DNA of 64,000 nucleotides from Andrena cerasifolii (lineage: Eukaryota; Arthropoda; Insecta; Hymenoptera; Andrenidae): contig NC_135123.1 in the NCBI RefSeq assembly GCF_050908995.1, positions 62,001-126,000 on the forward strand, written 5' to 3'. Of the stretch, positions 41,101 to 55,310 are shown one piece after another. Within the stretch, counting starts at the first letter, position 1. Every line of letters begins with the position of its first letter. A program made the translations under genes and the position numbers. The notes under the pieces are model-generated. The model was not told the origin of the DNA. It saw nothing but the letters and a program-made list of their open reading frames with translations, and did no database searches.

Positions 41101-43305
41101 CTGATATCGAAAAACTGATATTGAAAAACCGATATTGAATCCGATATTAGAACCGATATTCAAAAACCAATATTGGAGAACAAATATTGAAAAACTGATA
41201 TCGAAAAACTGATATTGAAAAACCGATATTGAAAAACCGATATTGAAAAACCGATATTGAAAAACCGATATTGAATCCGATATTAGAACCGATATTCAAA
41301 AACCGATATTGGAGAACAAATATTGAAAAACTGATATTGAAAAACCGATATTGAAAAACCGATATTGAAAAACCGATATTGAATCCGATATTAGAACCGA
41401 TATTGAATCCGATATTAGAACCGATATTGAAAAACCGATATTGGAGAACAAATATTGAAAAACCGATATTGAAAAATCGATATTGAAACCGATATTCAAA
41501 AACCGATATTCAAAAACCGATATTGAAAAACTGATATTGAAAAACCGATATTGAAAAACCAATATTGAAAAACTTATTTCGAAAAACTAATATTGCAAAA
41601 CCGATATTGAAAAACCGATATTGAAACCGATATTGCAAAACCGATATTGAAAAACCGATATTGAAAAACCAACATTGAAAAACTTATATCGAAAAACTGT
41701 TTTTGCAAAACCGATATTGAAAAACCGATATTGAAGAACCGATATTGAAACCGATATTAGAACCGATATTGAAAAACCGATATTGAAAAACCAATATTGA
41801 AAAACCGATATTGGAAAACTTATATCGAAAAACTGATATTGCAAAACCGATATTGAAACCGATATTAGAACCGATGTTGAAAAACCGATGTTGAAAAGCA
41901 AATATTGAAAAACTGATATCGAAAAACTGATATTGAAAAACCGATATTGAATCCGATATTAGAACCGATATTCAAAAACCGATATTGGAGAACAAATATT
42001 GAAAAACTGATATTGAAAAACCGATATTGAAAAACCGATATTGAAAAACCAACATTGAAAAACTTATATCGAAAAACTGTTTTTGCAAAACCGATATTGA
42101 AAAACCGATATTGAAGAACCGATATTGAAACCGATATTAGAACCGATATTGAAAAACCGATATTGAATCCGATATTAGAACCGATATTCAAAAACCAATA
42201 TTGGAGAACAAATATTGAAAAACTGATATCGAAAAACTGATATTGAAAAACCGATATTGAAAAACCGATATTGAAAAACCGATATTGAATCCGATATTAG
42301 AACCGATATTCAAAAACCGATATTGGAGAACAAATATTGAAAAACTGATATTGAAAAACCGATATTGAAAAACCGATATTGAAAAACCGATATTGAATCC
42401 GATATTAGAACCGATATTGAAACCGATATTAGAACCGATATTGAAAAACCGATATTGAAAAACCAATATTGAAAAACCGATATTGAAAAACCGATATTGA
42501 AAAACCGATATTGAAAAACCGATATTGAAAAACCGATATTGAAAAACCGATATTGAAACCGATATTGAAAAACCGATATTCAAAAACCGATATTGAAAAA
42601 CTGATATTGCAAAACCGATATTCAAAAACCGATATTGAAAAACCGATATTGAAACCGATATTGCAAAACCGATATTGAAAAACCGATATTGAAAAACCAA
42701 CATTGAAAAACTTATATCGAAAAACTGTTTTTGCAAAACCGATATTGAAAAACCGATATTGAAGAACCGATATTGAAACCGATATTAGAACCGATATTGA
42801 AAAACCGATATTGAAGAACCGATATTGAAACCGATATTAGAACCGATATTGAAAAACCGATATTGAAAAACTTATATCGAAAAACTGATATTGCAAAACC
42901 GATATTGAAACCGATATTAGAACCAATATTGAAAAAATTATATCGAAAAACTGATATTGCAAAACCGATATTGAAAAACCGATATTGAAACCGATATTGC
43001 AAAACCGATATTGAAAAACCGATATTGAAAAACCAATATTGAAAAACTTATATCGAAAAACTGTTTTTGCTAAACCGATACTGATAAACCGATATTGAAA
43101 AACCAATATTGAAAAACTTATATCGAAAAACTGTTATTGCAAAACCGATATTGAAAAACCGATATTGAAGAACCGATATTGAAACCGATATTAGAACCGA
43201 TATTGAAAAACCGATATTGAAAAACCGATATTGAAACCGATATTAGAACCGATATTCAAAAACCGATATTGAAACCGATATTAGAACCGATATTGAAAAA
43301 CCGAT
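35195..43305 (+). repeat. 8.1-kb duplicated block, copy 2
   Basis: This is the second copy of 24,810-33,025. Near 37,355 it lacks 104 bp present at about 26,970-27,075. The missing piece equals exactly eight monomers (four of 12 bp and four of 14 bp), so the deletion kept the monomer register. Anchors are at 38,935 and 43,064. A private CGTAAAACTG is near 35,856. Confidence 0.88.
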
Positions 43306-45127
43306 ATTTCAAAACCGATAGTGAAACCGATATTGAAAAACCAATATTGAAAAACTTATTTCGAAAAACTGATATTGCAAAACCGATATTGAAAAACCGA
43401 TATTGAAACCGATATTGCAAAACCGATGTTGAAAAACCGATATTGGAAAACTTATATCGAAAAACTGATATTGAAAAACCGATATTGAAAAACAAATATT
43501 GAAAAACAAATATTGAAAAACTGATATCGAAAAACTGATATTGAAAAACCGATATTGAATCCGATATTAGAACCGATATTCAAAAACCGATATTGAAGAA
43601 CAGATATTGAAAAACTGATATTGAAAAACCGATATTGAAAAACCGATATTGAATCCGATATTAGAACCGATATTCAAAAACCGATATTGAAAACCAAATA
43701 TTGAAAAACTGATATTGAAAACCCATATTGAAAAACCGATATTCACACCGATATTGAAAAACCGATATTCAAAAACCGATATTGAAAAACCGATATTCAA
43801 AAACCGATATTGAAAAACCGATATTCAAAAACCGATATTGAAAAACTGATATTGCAAAACCGATATTCAAAAACCGATATTGAAAAACCGATATTGAAAC
43901 CGATATTGCAAAACCGATATTGAAAAACCGATATTGAAAAACCGATATTCAAAAACCGATATTGAAAAACTGATATTGCAAAACCAATATTCAAAAACCG
44001 ATATTGAAAAACCGATATTGAAACCGATATTGTAAAACCGATATTGAAAAACCGATATTGAAAAACCAATATTGAAAAACCGATATTGAAAAACCGATAT
44101 TGAATCCGATATTAGAACCGATATTCAAAAACCGATATTGAAAAACAAATATTGAAAAACAAATATTCAAAAACTGATATTGAAAAACTAATATTGAAAA
44201 ACTGATATTGAATCCGATATTAGAACCGATATTCAAAAACCGATATTGGAGAACAAATATTGAGAAACTGATATTGAAAAACCGATATTGAAAAACCGAT
44301 ATTGAAAAACCGATATTGAATCCGATATTAGAACCGATATTCAAAAACCGATATTGAAAAACAAATATTGAAAAACTGATATTGAAAAACCGATATTCAA
44401 AAACCGATATTCAAAAACCGATATTGAAAAACTGATATTGCAAAACCGATATTCAAAAACCGATATTGAAACCGATATTAGAACCGATATTCAAAAACCG
44501 ATATCCAAAAACCGATATTGAAAAACCGATATTCAAAAACCGATATTGAAAAACCGATATTGAAAAACAAATATTGAAAAACAAATATTGAAAAACTGAT
44601 ATCGAAAAACTGATATTGAAAAACCGATATTGAATCCGATATTAGAACCGATATTCAAAAACCAATATTGGAGAACAAATATTGAAAAACTGATATCGAA
44701 AAACTGATATTGAAAAACCGATATTGAAAAACCGATATTGAAAAACCGATATTGAAAAACCGATATTGAATCCGATATTAGAACCGATATTCAAAAACCG
44801 ATATTGGAGAACAAATATTGAAAAACTGATATTGAAAAACCGATATTGAAAAACCGATATTGAAAAACCGATATTGAATCCGATATTAGAACCGATATTG
44901 AATCCGATATTAGAACCGATATTGAAAAACCGATATTGGAGAACAAATATTGAAAAACCGATATTGAAAAATCGATATTGAAACCGATATTCAAAAACCG
45001 ATATTCAAAAACCGATATTGAAAAACTGATATTGAAAAACCGATATTGAAAAACCAATATTGAAAAACTTATTTCGAAAAACTAATATTGCAAAACCGAT
45101 ATTGAAAAACCGATATTGAAACCGATA
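43306..45127 (+). repeat. R-type anchor-led segment remainder plus copy of 40.6-41.6 kb
   Basis: Bases 43,306 to about 44,075 continue the R-type segment that began at the 43,064 anchor, with two GATGTTG/GAACAGATATTG-type changes (one at about 43,427). Bases about 44,090-45,127 follow 40,560-41,630 at offset 3,535, then 3,495 after a 40-bp (three-monomer) loss near 44,390. A private GATATCCAAAAACC is near 44,502. Confidence 0.72.
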
Positions 45128-47918
45128 TTGCAAAACCGATATTGAAAAACCGATATTGAAACCGATATTGAAACACAAATATTGAAAAACAAATATTGAA
45201 AAACTGATATTGAATCCGATATTAGAACCGATATTCAAAAACCGATATTGGAGAACAAATATTGAGAAACTGATATTGAAAAACCGATATTGAAAAACCG
45301 ATATTGAAAAACCGATATTGAATCCGATATTAGAACCGATATTCAAAAACCGATATTGAAAAACAAATATTGAAAAACAAATATTCAAAAACTGATATTG
45401 AAAAACTAATATTGAAAAACTGATATTGAATCCGATATTAGAACCGATATTCAAAAACCGATATTGGAGAACAAATATTGAGAAACTGATATTGAAAAAC
45501 CGATATTGAAAAACCGATATTGAAAAACCGATATTGAATCCGATATTAGAACCGATATTCAAAAACCGATATTGAAAAACAAATATTGAAAAACTGATAT
45601 TGAAAAACCGATATTGAAAAACCGATATTGAAACCGATATTCAAAAACCGATATTCAAAAACCGATATTCAAAAACCGATATTGAAAAACTGATATTGCA
45701 AAACCGATATTCAAAAACCGATATTGAAACCGATATTAGAACCGATATTCAAAAACCGATATTCAAAAACCGATATTGAAAAACCGATATTCAAAAACCG
45801 ATATTGAAAAACCGATATTGAAAAACAAATATTGAAAAACAAATATTGAAAAACTGATATCGAAAAACTGATATTGAAAAACCGATACTGAATCCGATAT
45901 TAGAACCGATATTCAAAAACCAATATTGGAGAACAAATATTGAAAAACTGATATCGAAAAACTGATATTGAAAAACCGATATTGAAAAACCGATATTGAA
46001 AAACCGATATTGAAAAACCGATATTGAATCCGATATTAGAACCGATATTCAAAAACCGATATTGGAGAACAAATATTGAAAAACTGATATTGAAAAACCG
46101 ATATTGAAAAACCGATATTGAAAAACCGATATTGAATCCGATATTAGAACCGATATTGAATCCGATATTAGAACCGATATTGAAAAACCGATATTGGAGA
46201 ACAAATATTGAAAAACCGATATTGAAAAATCGATATTGAAACCGATATTCAAAAACCGATATTCAAAAACCGATATTGAAAAACTGATATTGAAAAACCG
46301 ATATTGAAAAACCAATATTGAAAAACTTATTTCGAAAAACTAATATTGCAAAACCGATATTGAAAAACCGATATTGAAACCGATATTGCAAAACCGATAT
46401 TGAAAAACCGATATTGAAAAACCAACATTGAAAAACTTATATCGAAAAACTGTTTTTGCAAAACCGATATTGAAAAACCGATATTGAAGAACCGATATTG
46501 AAACCGATATTAGAACCGATATTGAAAAACCGATATTGAAAAACCAATATTGAAAAACCGATATTGGAAAACTTATATCGAAAAACTGATATTGCAAAAC
46601 CGATATTGAAACCGATATTAGAACCGATGTTGAAAAACCGATGTTGAAAAGCAAATATTGAAAAACTGATATCGAAAAACTGATATTGAAAAACCGATAT
46701 TGAATCCGATATTAGAACCGATATTCAAAAACCGATATTGGAGAACAAATATTGAAAAACTGATATTGAAAAACCGATATTGAAAAACCGATATTGAAAA
46801 ACCAACATTGAAAAACTTATATCGAAAAACTGTTTTTGCAAAACCGATATTGAAAAACCGATATTGAAGAACCGATATTGAAACCGATATTAGAACCGAT
46901 ATTGAAAAACCGATATTGAATCCGATATTAGAACCGATATTCAAAAACCAATATTGGAGAACAAATATTGAAAAACTGATATCGAAAAACTGATATTGAA
47001 AAACCGATATTGAAAAACCGATATTGAAAAACCGATATTGAATCCGATATTAGAACCGATATTCAAAAACCGATATTGGAGAACAAATATTGAAAAACTG
47101 ATATTGAAAAACCGATATTGAAAAACCGATATTGAAAACCCGATATTGAATCCGATATTAGAACCGATATTGAAACCGATATTAGAACCGATATTGAAAA
47201 ACCGATATTGAAAAACCAATATTGAAAAACCGATATTGAAAAACCGATATTGAAAAACCGATATTGAAAAACCGATATTGAAAAACCGATATTGAAAAAC
47301 CGATATTGAAACCGATATTGAAAAACCGATATTCAAAAACCGATATTGAAAAACTGATATTGCAAAACCGATATTCAAAAACCGATATTGAAAAACCGAT
47401 ATTGAAACCGATATTGCAAAACCGATATTGAAAAACCGATATTGAAAAACCAACATTGAAAAACTTATATCGAAAAACTGTTTTTGCAAAACCGATATTG
47501 AAAAACCGATATTGAAGAACCGATATTGAAACCGATATTAGAACCGATATTGAAAAACCGATATTGAAGAACCGATATTGAAACCGATATTAGAACCGAT
47601 ATTGAAAAACCGATATTGAAAAACTTATATCGAAAAACTGATATTGCAAAACCGATATTGAAACCGATATTAGAACCAATATTGAAAAAATTATATCGAA
47701 AAACTGATATTGCAAAACCGATATTGAAAAACCGATATTGAAACCGATATTGCAAAACCGATATTGAAAAACCGATATTGAAAAACCAATATTGAAAAAC
47801 TTATATCGAAAAACTGTTTTTGCTAAACCGATACTGATAAACCGATATTGAAAAACCAATATTGAAAAACTTATATCGAAAAACTGTTATTGCAAAACCG
47901 ATATTGAAAAACCGATAT
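45128..47918 (+). repeat. 2.8-kb block, copy of 40,375-43,165 (offset 4,753)
   Basis: The order matches 40,375-43,165 throughout, with the anchor at 47,817. Private changes here include AAACACAAATATTG (about 45,171), GATACTGAATCC (about 45,886) and a 15-bp unit, GAAAACCCGATATT, near 47,136. The longest open frame in the window (185 codons, - strand, 45,005-45,562) overlaps its left edge and is a satellite artefact. Confidence 0.8.
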
Positions 47919-48213
47919 TGAAAAACCAATATTGAAAAACTTATATCGAAAAACTATTTTTGCAAAACCGATACTGATAAACCGATATTGAAAAACCAAT
48001 ATTGAAAAACTTATATCGAAAAACTGTTATTGCAAAACCGATATTGTAAAACCGATATTGAAGAACCGATATTGAAACCGATATTAGAACCGATATTGAA
48101 AAACCGATATTGAAAAACCGATATTGAAACCCGATAGTGAAAAACCGATATTGAAACCGATATTAGAACCGATATTCAAAAACCGATATTGAAACCGATA
48201 TTAGAACCGATAT
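47919..48213 (+). repeat. Short HOR fragment matching 20,421-20,715
   Basis: About 295 bp with CTATTTTTGC (47,954) and GAAACCCGATAGTG matches the end of an R-type anchor-led segment at offset 27,498. It joins abruptly to the next block at about 48,214, where AGAACCGATATT is followed by GCAAAACC. Confidence 0.7.
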
Positions 48214-51004
48214 TGCAAAACCGATATTGAAAAACCGATATTGAATCCGATATTAGAACCGATATTCAAAAACCGATATTGGAGAACAAATATTGAAAAA
48301 CCGATATTGAAAAACCGATATTGAAACCGATATTAGAACCGATATTGAAAAACCGATATTGAAAAACAAATATTGAAAAACTGATATCGAAAACTGATAT
48401 TGAAAAACCGATATTGAAAAACAAATATTGAAGAACCGATATTGAAACCGATATTAGAACCGATATTGAAAAACCGATATTGAAAAACAAATATTGAAAA
48501 ACAAATATTGAAAAACTGATATCGAAAAACTGATATTGAAAAACCGATATTGAATCCGATATTAGAACCGATATTCAAAAACCAATATTGGAGAACAAAT
48601 ATTGAAAAACTGATATCGAAAAACTGATATTGAAAAACCGATATTGAAAAACCGATATTGAAAAACCGATATTGAAAAACCGATATTGAATCCGATATTA
48701 GAACCGATATTCAAAAACCGATATTGGAGAACAAATATTGAAAAACTGATATTGAAAAACCGATATTGAAAAACTGATATTGAAAAACCGAAATTGAATC
48801 CGATATTAGAACCGATATTGAATCCGATATTAGAACCGATATTCAAAAACCGATATTGGAGAACAAATATTGAAAAACCGATATTGAAAAATCGATATTG
48901 AAACCGATATTCAAAAACCGATATTCAAAAACCGATATTGAAAAACTGATATTGAAAAACCGATATTGAAAAACCAATATTGAAAAACTTATTTCGAAAA
49001 ACTGATATTGCAAAACCGATATTGAAAAACCGATATTGAAACCGATATTTCAAAACCGATATTGAAAAACCGATATTGAAAAACCAACATTGAAAAACTT
49101 ATATCGAAAAACTGTTTTTGCAAAACCGATATTGAAAAACCGATATTGAAGAACCGATATTGAAACCGATATTAGAACCGATATTGAAAAACCGATATTG
49201 AAAAACCAATATTGAAAAACCGATATTGGAAAACTTATATCGAAAAACTGATATTGCAAAACCGATATTGAAACCGATATTAGAACCGATGTTGAAAAAC
49301 CGATGTTGAAAAGCAAATATTGAAAAACTGATATCGAGAAATTGATATTGAAAAACCGATATTGAATCCGATATTAGAACCGATATTCAAAAACCGATAT
49401 TGGAGAACAAATATTGAAAAACTGATATTGAAAAACCGATATTGAAAAACCGATATTGAAAAACCGATATTGAATCCGATATTGAATCCGATATTATAAC
49501 CGATATTCAAAAACCGATATTGGAGAAGAAATATTGAAAAACCAATATCGAAAAACCGATATTGAAACCGATATTAGAACCGATATTGAAAAACCGATAT
49601 TGAAAAACAAATATGGAAAAACTGATATCGAAAACTGATATTGAAAAACTGATATTGCAAAACCGATATTCAAAAACAGATATTGAAACCGATATTAGAA
49701 CCGATATTCAAAAACCGATATTCATAAACCGATATTCAAAAACCGATATTGAAAAACCGATATTGAAGAACCGATATTGAAACCGATATTAGAACCGATA
49801 TTGAAAAACCGATATTGAAAAACCAATATTGAAAAACCGATATTGAAAAACCGATATTGAAAAACCGATATTGAAAAACCGATATTGAAAAACCGATATT
49901 GAAAAACCGATATTGAAACCGATATTGAAAAACCGATATTCAAAAACCGATATTGAAAAACTGATATTGCAAAACCGATATTCAAAAACCGATATTGAAA
50001 AACCGATATTGAAACCGATATTGCAAAACCGATATTGAAAAACCGATATTGAAAAACCAACATTGAAAAACTTATATCGAAAAACTGTTTTTGCAAAACC
50101 GATATTGAAAAACCGATATTGAAGAACCGATATTGAAACCGATATTAGAACCGATATTGAAAAACCGATATTGAAGAACCGATATTGAAACCGATATTAG
50201 AACCGATATTGAAAAACCGATATTGAAAAACTTATATCGAAAAACTGATATTGCAAAACCGATATTGAAACCGATATTAGAACCGATATTGAAAAACCAA
50301 TATTGAAAAAATTATATCGAAAAACTGATATTGCAAAACCGATATTGAAAAACCGATATTGAAACCGATATTGCAAAACCGATATTGAAAAACCGATATT
50401 GAATCCGATATTAGAACCGATATTCAAAAACCGATATTGGAGAACAAATATTGAAAAACCGATATTGAAAAACCGATATTGAAACCGATATTAGAACCGA
50501 TATTGGAGAACAAATATTGAAAAACCGATATTGAAAAACCGATATTGAAACCGATATTGAAAAACAAATATTGAAAAACAAATATTGAAAAACTGATATT
50601 GAAAAACTAATATTGAAAAACTGATATTGAATCCGATATTAGAACCGATATTCAAAAACCGATATTGGAGAACAAATATTGAGAAACTGATATTGAAAAA
50701 CCGATATTGAAAAACCGATATTGAAAAACCGATATTGAATCCGATATTAGAACCGATATTCAAAAACCGATATTGAAAAACAAATATTGAAAAACTGATA
50801 TTGAAAAACTAATATTGAAAAACTGATATTGAATCCGATATTAGAACCGATATTCAAAAACCGATATTGGAGAACAAATATTGAGAAACTGATATTGAAA
50901 AACCGATATTGAAAAACCGATATTCAAAAACCGATATTGAATCCGATATTAGAACCGATATTCAAAAACCGATATTGAAAAACAAATATTGAAAAACTGA
51001 TATT
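48214..51004 (+). repeat. 3,499-bp tandem duplication, copy 1
   Basis: The order matches 51,713-54,510 at offset 3,499 and 21,312 onward at offset 26,902. All the rare markers listed for 21,312-23,283 are present (for example CGAGAAATTG at 49,335). Private changes are AGAAGAAATATTG followed by CCAATATCG (about 49,525-49,550). A 14-bp copy-number difference near 50,700 separates it from the second copy. Confidence 0.85.
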
Positions 51005-51712
51005 GAAACCGATATTAGAACCGATATTGAAAAACCGATATTGAAAAACCGATATTGAAACCCGATAGTGAAAAACCGATATTGAAACCGATATTAGAAC
51101 CGATATTCAAAAACCGATATTGAAACCGATATTAGAACCGATATTGAAAAACCGATATTTCAAAACCGATATTGAAACCGATATTGAAAAACCAATATTG
51201 AAAAACTTATTTCGAAAAACTGATATTGCAAAACCGATATTGAAAAACCGATATTGAAACCGATATTGAAAAACAAATATTGAAAAACAAATATTGAAAA
51301 ACTGATATTGAATCCGATATTAGAACCGATATTCAAAAACCGATATTGGAGAACAAATATTGAGAAACTGATATTGAAAAACCGATATTGAAAAACCGAT
51401 ATTGAAAAACCGATATTGAATCCGATATTAGAACCGATATTCAAAAACCGATATTGAAAAACAAATATTGAAAAACTGATATTGAAAAACCGATATTGAA
51501 AAACCGATATTGAAACCGATATTCAAAAACCGATATTCAAAAACCGATATTCAAAAACCGATATTGAAAAACTGATATTGCAAAACCGATATTCAAAAAC
51601 CGATATTGAAACCGATATTAGAACCGATATTCAAAAACCGATATTCAAAATCCGATATTGAAAAACCGATATTCAAAAACCGATATTGAAAAACCGATAT
51701 TGAAACCGATAT
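51005..51712 (+). repeat. HOR segment matching 58,095-58,790
   Basis: From GAAACC/AGAACC at about 51,005 the order matches 58,095 onward at offset 7,090, changing to 7,076 after one 14-bp monomer difference. It includes the GATAGTG and TTCAAAACC patches. A private TTCAAAATCC is near 51,645. Confidence 0.75.
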
Positions 51713-54510
51713 TGCAAAACCGATATTGAAAAACCGATATTGAATCCGATATTAGAACCGATATTCAAAAACCGATATTGGAGAACAAATATTGAAAAAC
51801 CGATATTGAAAAACCGATATTGAAACCGATATTAGAACCGATATTGAAAAACCGATATTGAAAAACAAATATTGAAAAACTGATATCGAAAACTGATATT
51901 GAAAAACCGATATTGAAAAACAAATATTGAAGAACCGATATTGAAACCGATATTAGAACCGATATTGAAAAACCGATATTGAAAAACAAATATTGAAAAA
52001 CAAATATTGAAAAACTGATATCGAAAAACTGATATTGAAAAACCGATATTGAATCCGATATTAGAACCGATATTCAAAAACCAATATTGGAGAACAAATA
52101 TTGAAAAACTGATATCGAAAAACTGATATTGAAAAACCGATATTGAAAAACCGATATTGAAAAACCGATATTGAAAAACCGATATTGAATCCGATATTAG
52201 AACCGATATTCAAAAACCGATATTGGAGAACAAATATTGAAAAACTGATATTGAAAAACCGATATTGAAAAACCGATATTGAAAAACCGAAATTGAATCC
52301 GATATTAGAACCGATATTGAATCCGATATTAGAACCGATATTCAAAAACCGATATTGGAGAACAAATATTGAAAAACCGATATTGAAAAATCGATATTGA
52401 AACCGATATTCAAAAACCGATATTCAAAAACCGATATTGAAAAACTGATATTGAAAAACCGATATTGAAAAACCAATATTGAAAAACTTATTTCGAAAAA
52501 CTGATATTGCAAAACCGATATTGAAAAACCGATATTGAAACCGATATTTCAAAACCGATATTGAAAAACCGATATTGAAAAACCAACATTGAAAAACTTA
52601 TATCGAAAGACTGTTTTTGCAAAACCGATATTGAAAAACCGATATTGAAGAACCGATATTGAAACCGATATTAGAACCGATATTGAAAAACCGATATTGA
52701 AAAACCAATATTGAAAAACCGATATTGGAAAACTTATATCGAAAAACTGATATTGCAAAACCGATATTGAAACCGATATTAGAACCGATGTTGAAAAACC
52801 GATGTTGAAAAGCAAATATTGAAAAACTGATATCGAGAAATTGATATTGAAAAACCGATATTGAATCCGATATTAGAACCGATATTCAAAAACCGATATT
52901 GGAGAACAAATATTGAAAAACTGATATTGAAAAACCGATATTGAAAAACCGATATTGAAAAACCGATATTGAATCCGATATTGAATCCGATATTATAACC
53001 GATATTCAAAAACCGATATTGGAGAACAAATATTGAAAAACCGATATTGAAAAACCGATATTGAAACCGATATTAGAACCGATATTGAAAAACCGATATT
53101 GAAAAACAAATATGGAAAAACTGATATCGAAAACTGATATTGAAAAACTGATATTGCAAAACCGATATTCAAAAACAGATATTGAAACCGATATTAGAAC
53201 CGATATTCAAAAACCGATATTCATAAACCGATATTCAAAAACCGATATTGAAAAACCGATATTGAAGAACCGATATTGAAACCGATATTAGAACCGATAT
53301 TGAAAAACCGATATTGAAAAACCAATATTGAAAAACCGATATTGAAAAACCGATATTGAAAAACCGATATTGAAAAACCGATATTGAAAAACCGATATTG
53401 AAAAACCGATATTGAAACCGATATTGAAAAACCGATATTCAAAAACCGATATTGAAAAACTGATATTGCAAAACCGATATTCAAAAACCGATATTGAAAA
53501 ACCGATATTGAAACCGATATTGCAAAACCGATATTGAAAAACCGATATTGAAAAACCAACATTGAAAAACTTATATCGAAAAACTGTTTTTGCAAAACCG
53601 ATATTGAAAAACCGATATTGAAGAACCGATATTGAAACCGATATTAGAACCGATATTGAAAAACCGATATTGAAGAACCGATATTGAAACCGATATTAGA
53701 ACCGATATTGAAAAACCGATATTGAAAAACTTATATCGAAAAACTGATATTGCAAAACCGATATTGAAACCGATATTAGAACCGATATTGAAAAACCAAT
53801 ATTGAAAAAATTATATCGAAAAACTGATATTGCAAAACCGATATTGAAAAACCGATATTGAAACCGATATTGCAAAACCGATATTGAAAAACCGATATTG
53901 AATCCGATATTAGAACCGATATTCAAAAACCGATATTGGAGAACAAATATTGAAAAACCGATATTGAAAAACCGATATTGAAACCGATATTAGAACCGAT
54001 ATTGGAGAACAAATATTGAAAAACCGATATTGAAAAACCGATATTGAAACCGATATTGAAAAACAAATATTGAAAAACAAATATTGAAAAACTGATATTG
54101 AAAAACTAATATTGAAAAACTGATATTGAATCCGATATTAGAACCGATATTCAAAAACCGATATTGGAGAACAAATATTGAGAAACTGATATTGAAAAAC
54201 CGATATTGAAAAACCGATATTGAAAAACCGATATTGAAAAACCGATATTGAATCCGATATTAGAACCGATATTCAAAAACCGATATTGAAAAACAAATAT
54301 TGAAAAACTGATATTGAAAAACTAATATTGAAAAACTGATATTGAATCCGATATTAGAACCGATATTCAAAAACCGATATTGGAGAACAAATATTGAGAA
54401 ACTGATATTGAAAAACCGATATTGAAAAACCGATATTCAAAAACCGATATTGAATCCGATATTAGAACCGATATTCAAAAACCGATATTGAAAAACAAAT
54501 ATTGAAAAAC
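51713..54510 (+). repeat. 3,499-bp tandem duplication, copy 2
   Basis: This is the second tandem copy of 48,214-51,004, with CGAGAAATTG at 52,834 and CATAAACC near 53,221. An AAATTGAATCC change (near 52,290) is shared with the first copy (near 48,793) but not with the 21.3-kb copy. The 48-kb and 51-kb copies are therefore closer to each other. A private CGAAAGACTG is near 52,605. Confidence 0.85.
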
Positions 54511-55310
54511 TGATATTGATAAACCGATATTGAAAAACCGATATTGAAACCGATATTCAAAAACCGATATTCAAAAACCGATATTCAAAAACCGATATTG
54601 AAAAACTGATATTGCAAAACCGATATTCAAAAACCGATATTGAAACCGATATTAGAACCGATATTCAAAAACCGATATTCAAAAACCGATATTGAAAAAC
54701 CGATATTCAAAAACCGATATTGAAAAACCGATATTGAAAAACAAATATTGAAAAACTGATATTGAAAAACCGATATTGAAAAACCGATATTGAAACCGAT
54801 ATTCAAAAACCGATATTCAAAAACCGATATTCAAAAACCGATATTCAAAAACCGATATTGAAAAACTGATATTGCAAAACCGATATTCAAAAACCGATAT
54901 TGAATCCGATATTAGAACCGATATTCAAAAACCGATATTGGAGAACAAATATTGAGAAACTGATATTGAAAAACCGATATTGAAAAACCGATATTGCAAA
55001 ACCGATATTGAAACCGATATTAGAACCGATATTGAAAAACCAATATTGAAAAAATTATATCGAAAAACTGATATTGCAAAACCGATATTGAAAAACCGAT
55101 ATTGAAACCGATATTGAAAAACCAATATTGAAAAACTTATTTCGAAAAACTGATATTGCAAAACCGATATTGAAAAACCGATATTGAAACCGATATTGAA
55201 AAACAAATATTGAAAAACAAATATTCAAAAACTGATATTGAAAAACTAATATTGAAAAACTGATATTGAATCCGATATTAGAACCGATATTCAAAAACCG
55301 ATATTGGAGA
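54511..55310 (+). repeat. C-type-rich link block
   Basis: This continues the match to 33,800-34,600 (offset 20,695), with repeated CAAAAACC runs, a private TGATAAACC near 54,520, and an AAATTATATCG unit near 55,050. No other content is visible. Confidence 0.7.

Noticed and set aside
45005..45562. 185-codon - strand open frame, the longest in the window
   Set aside because: It is made only of satellite monomers, has no recognisable domain, overlaps equally open frames, and its limits fall where monomer variants create stops. The same holds for the 182-codon frames at 18,428, 27,779, 31,908, 38,059, 42,188 and 46,941. The - strand frames whose start I checked begin at TTG, not ATG.
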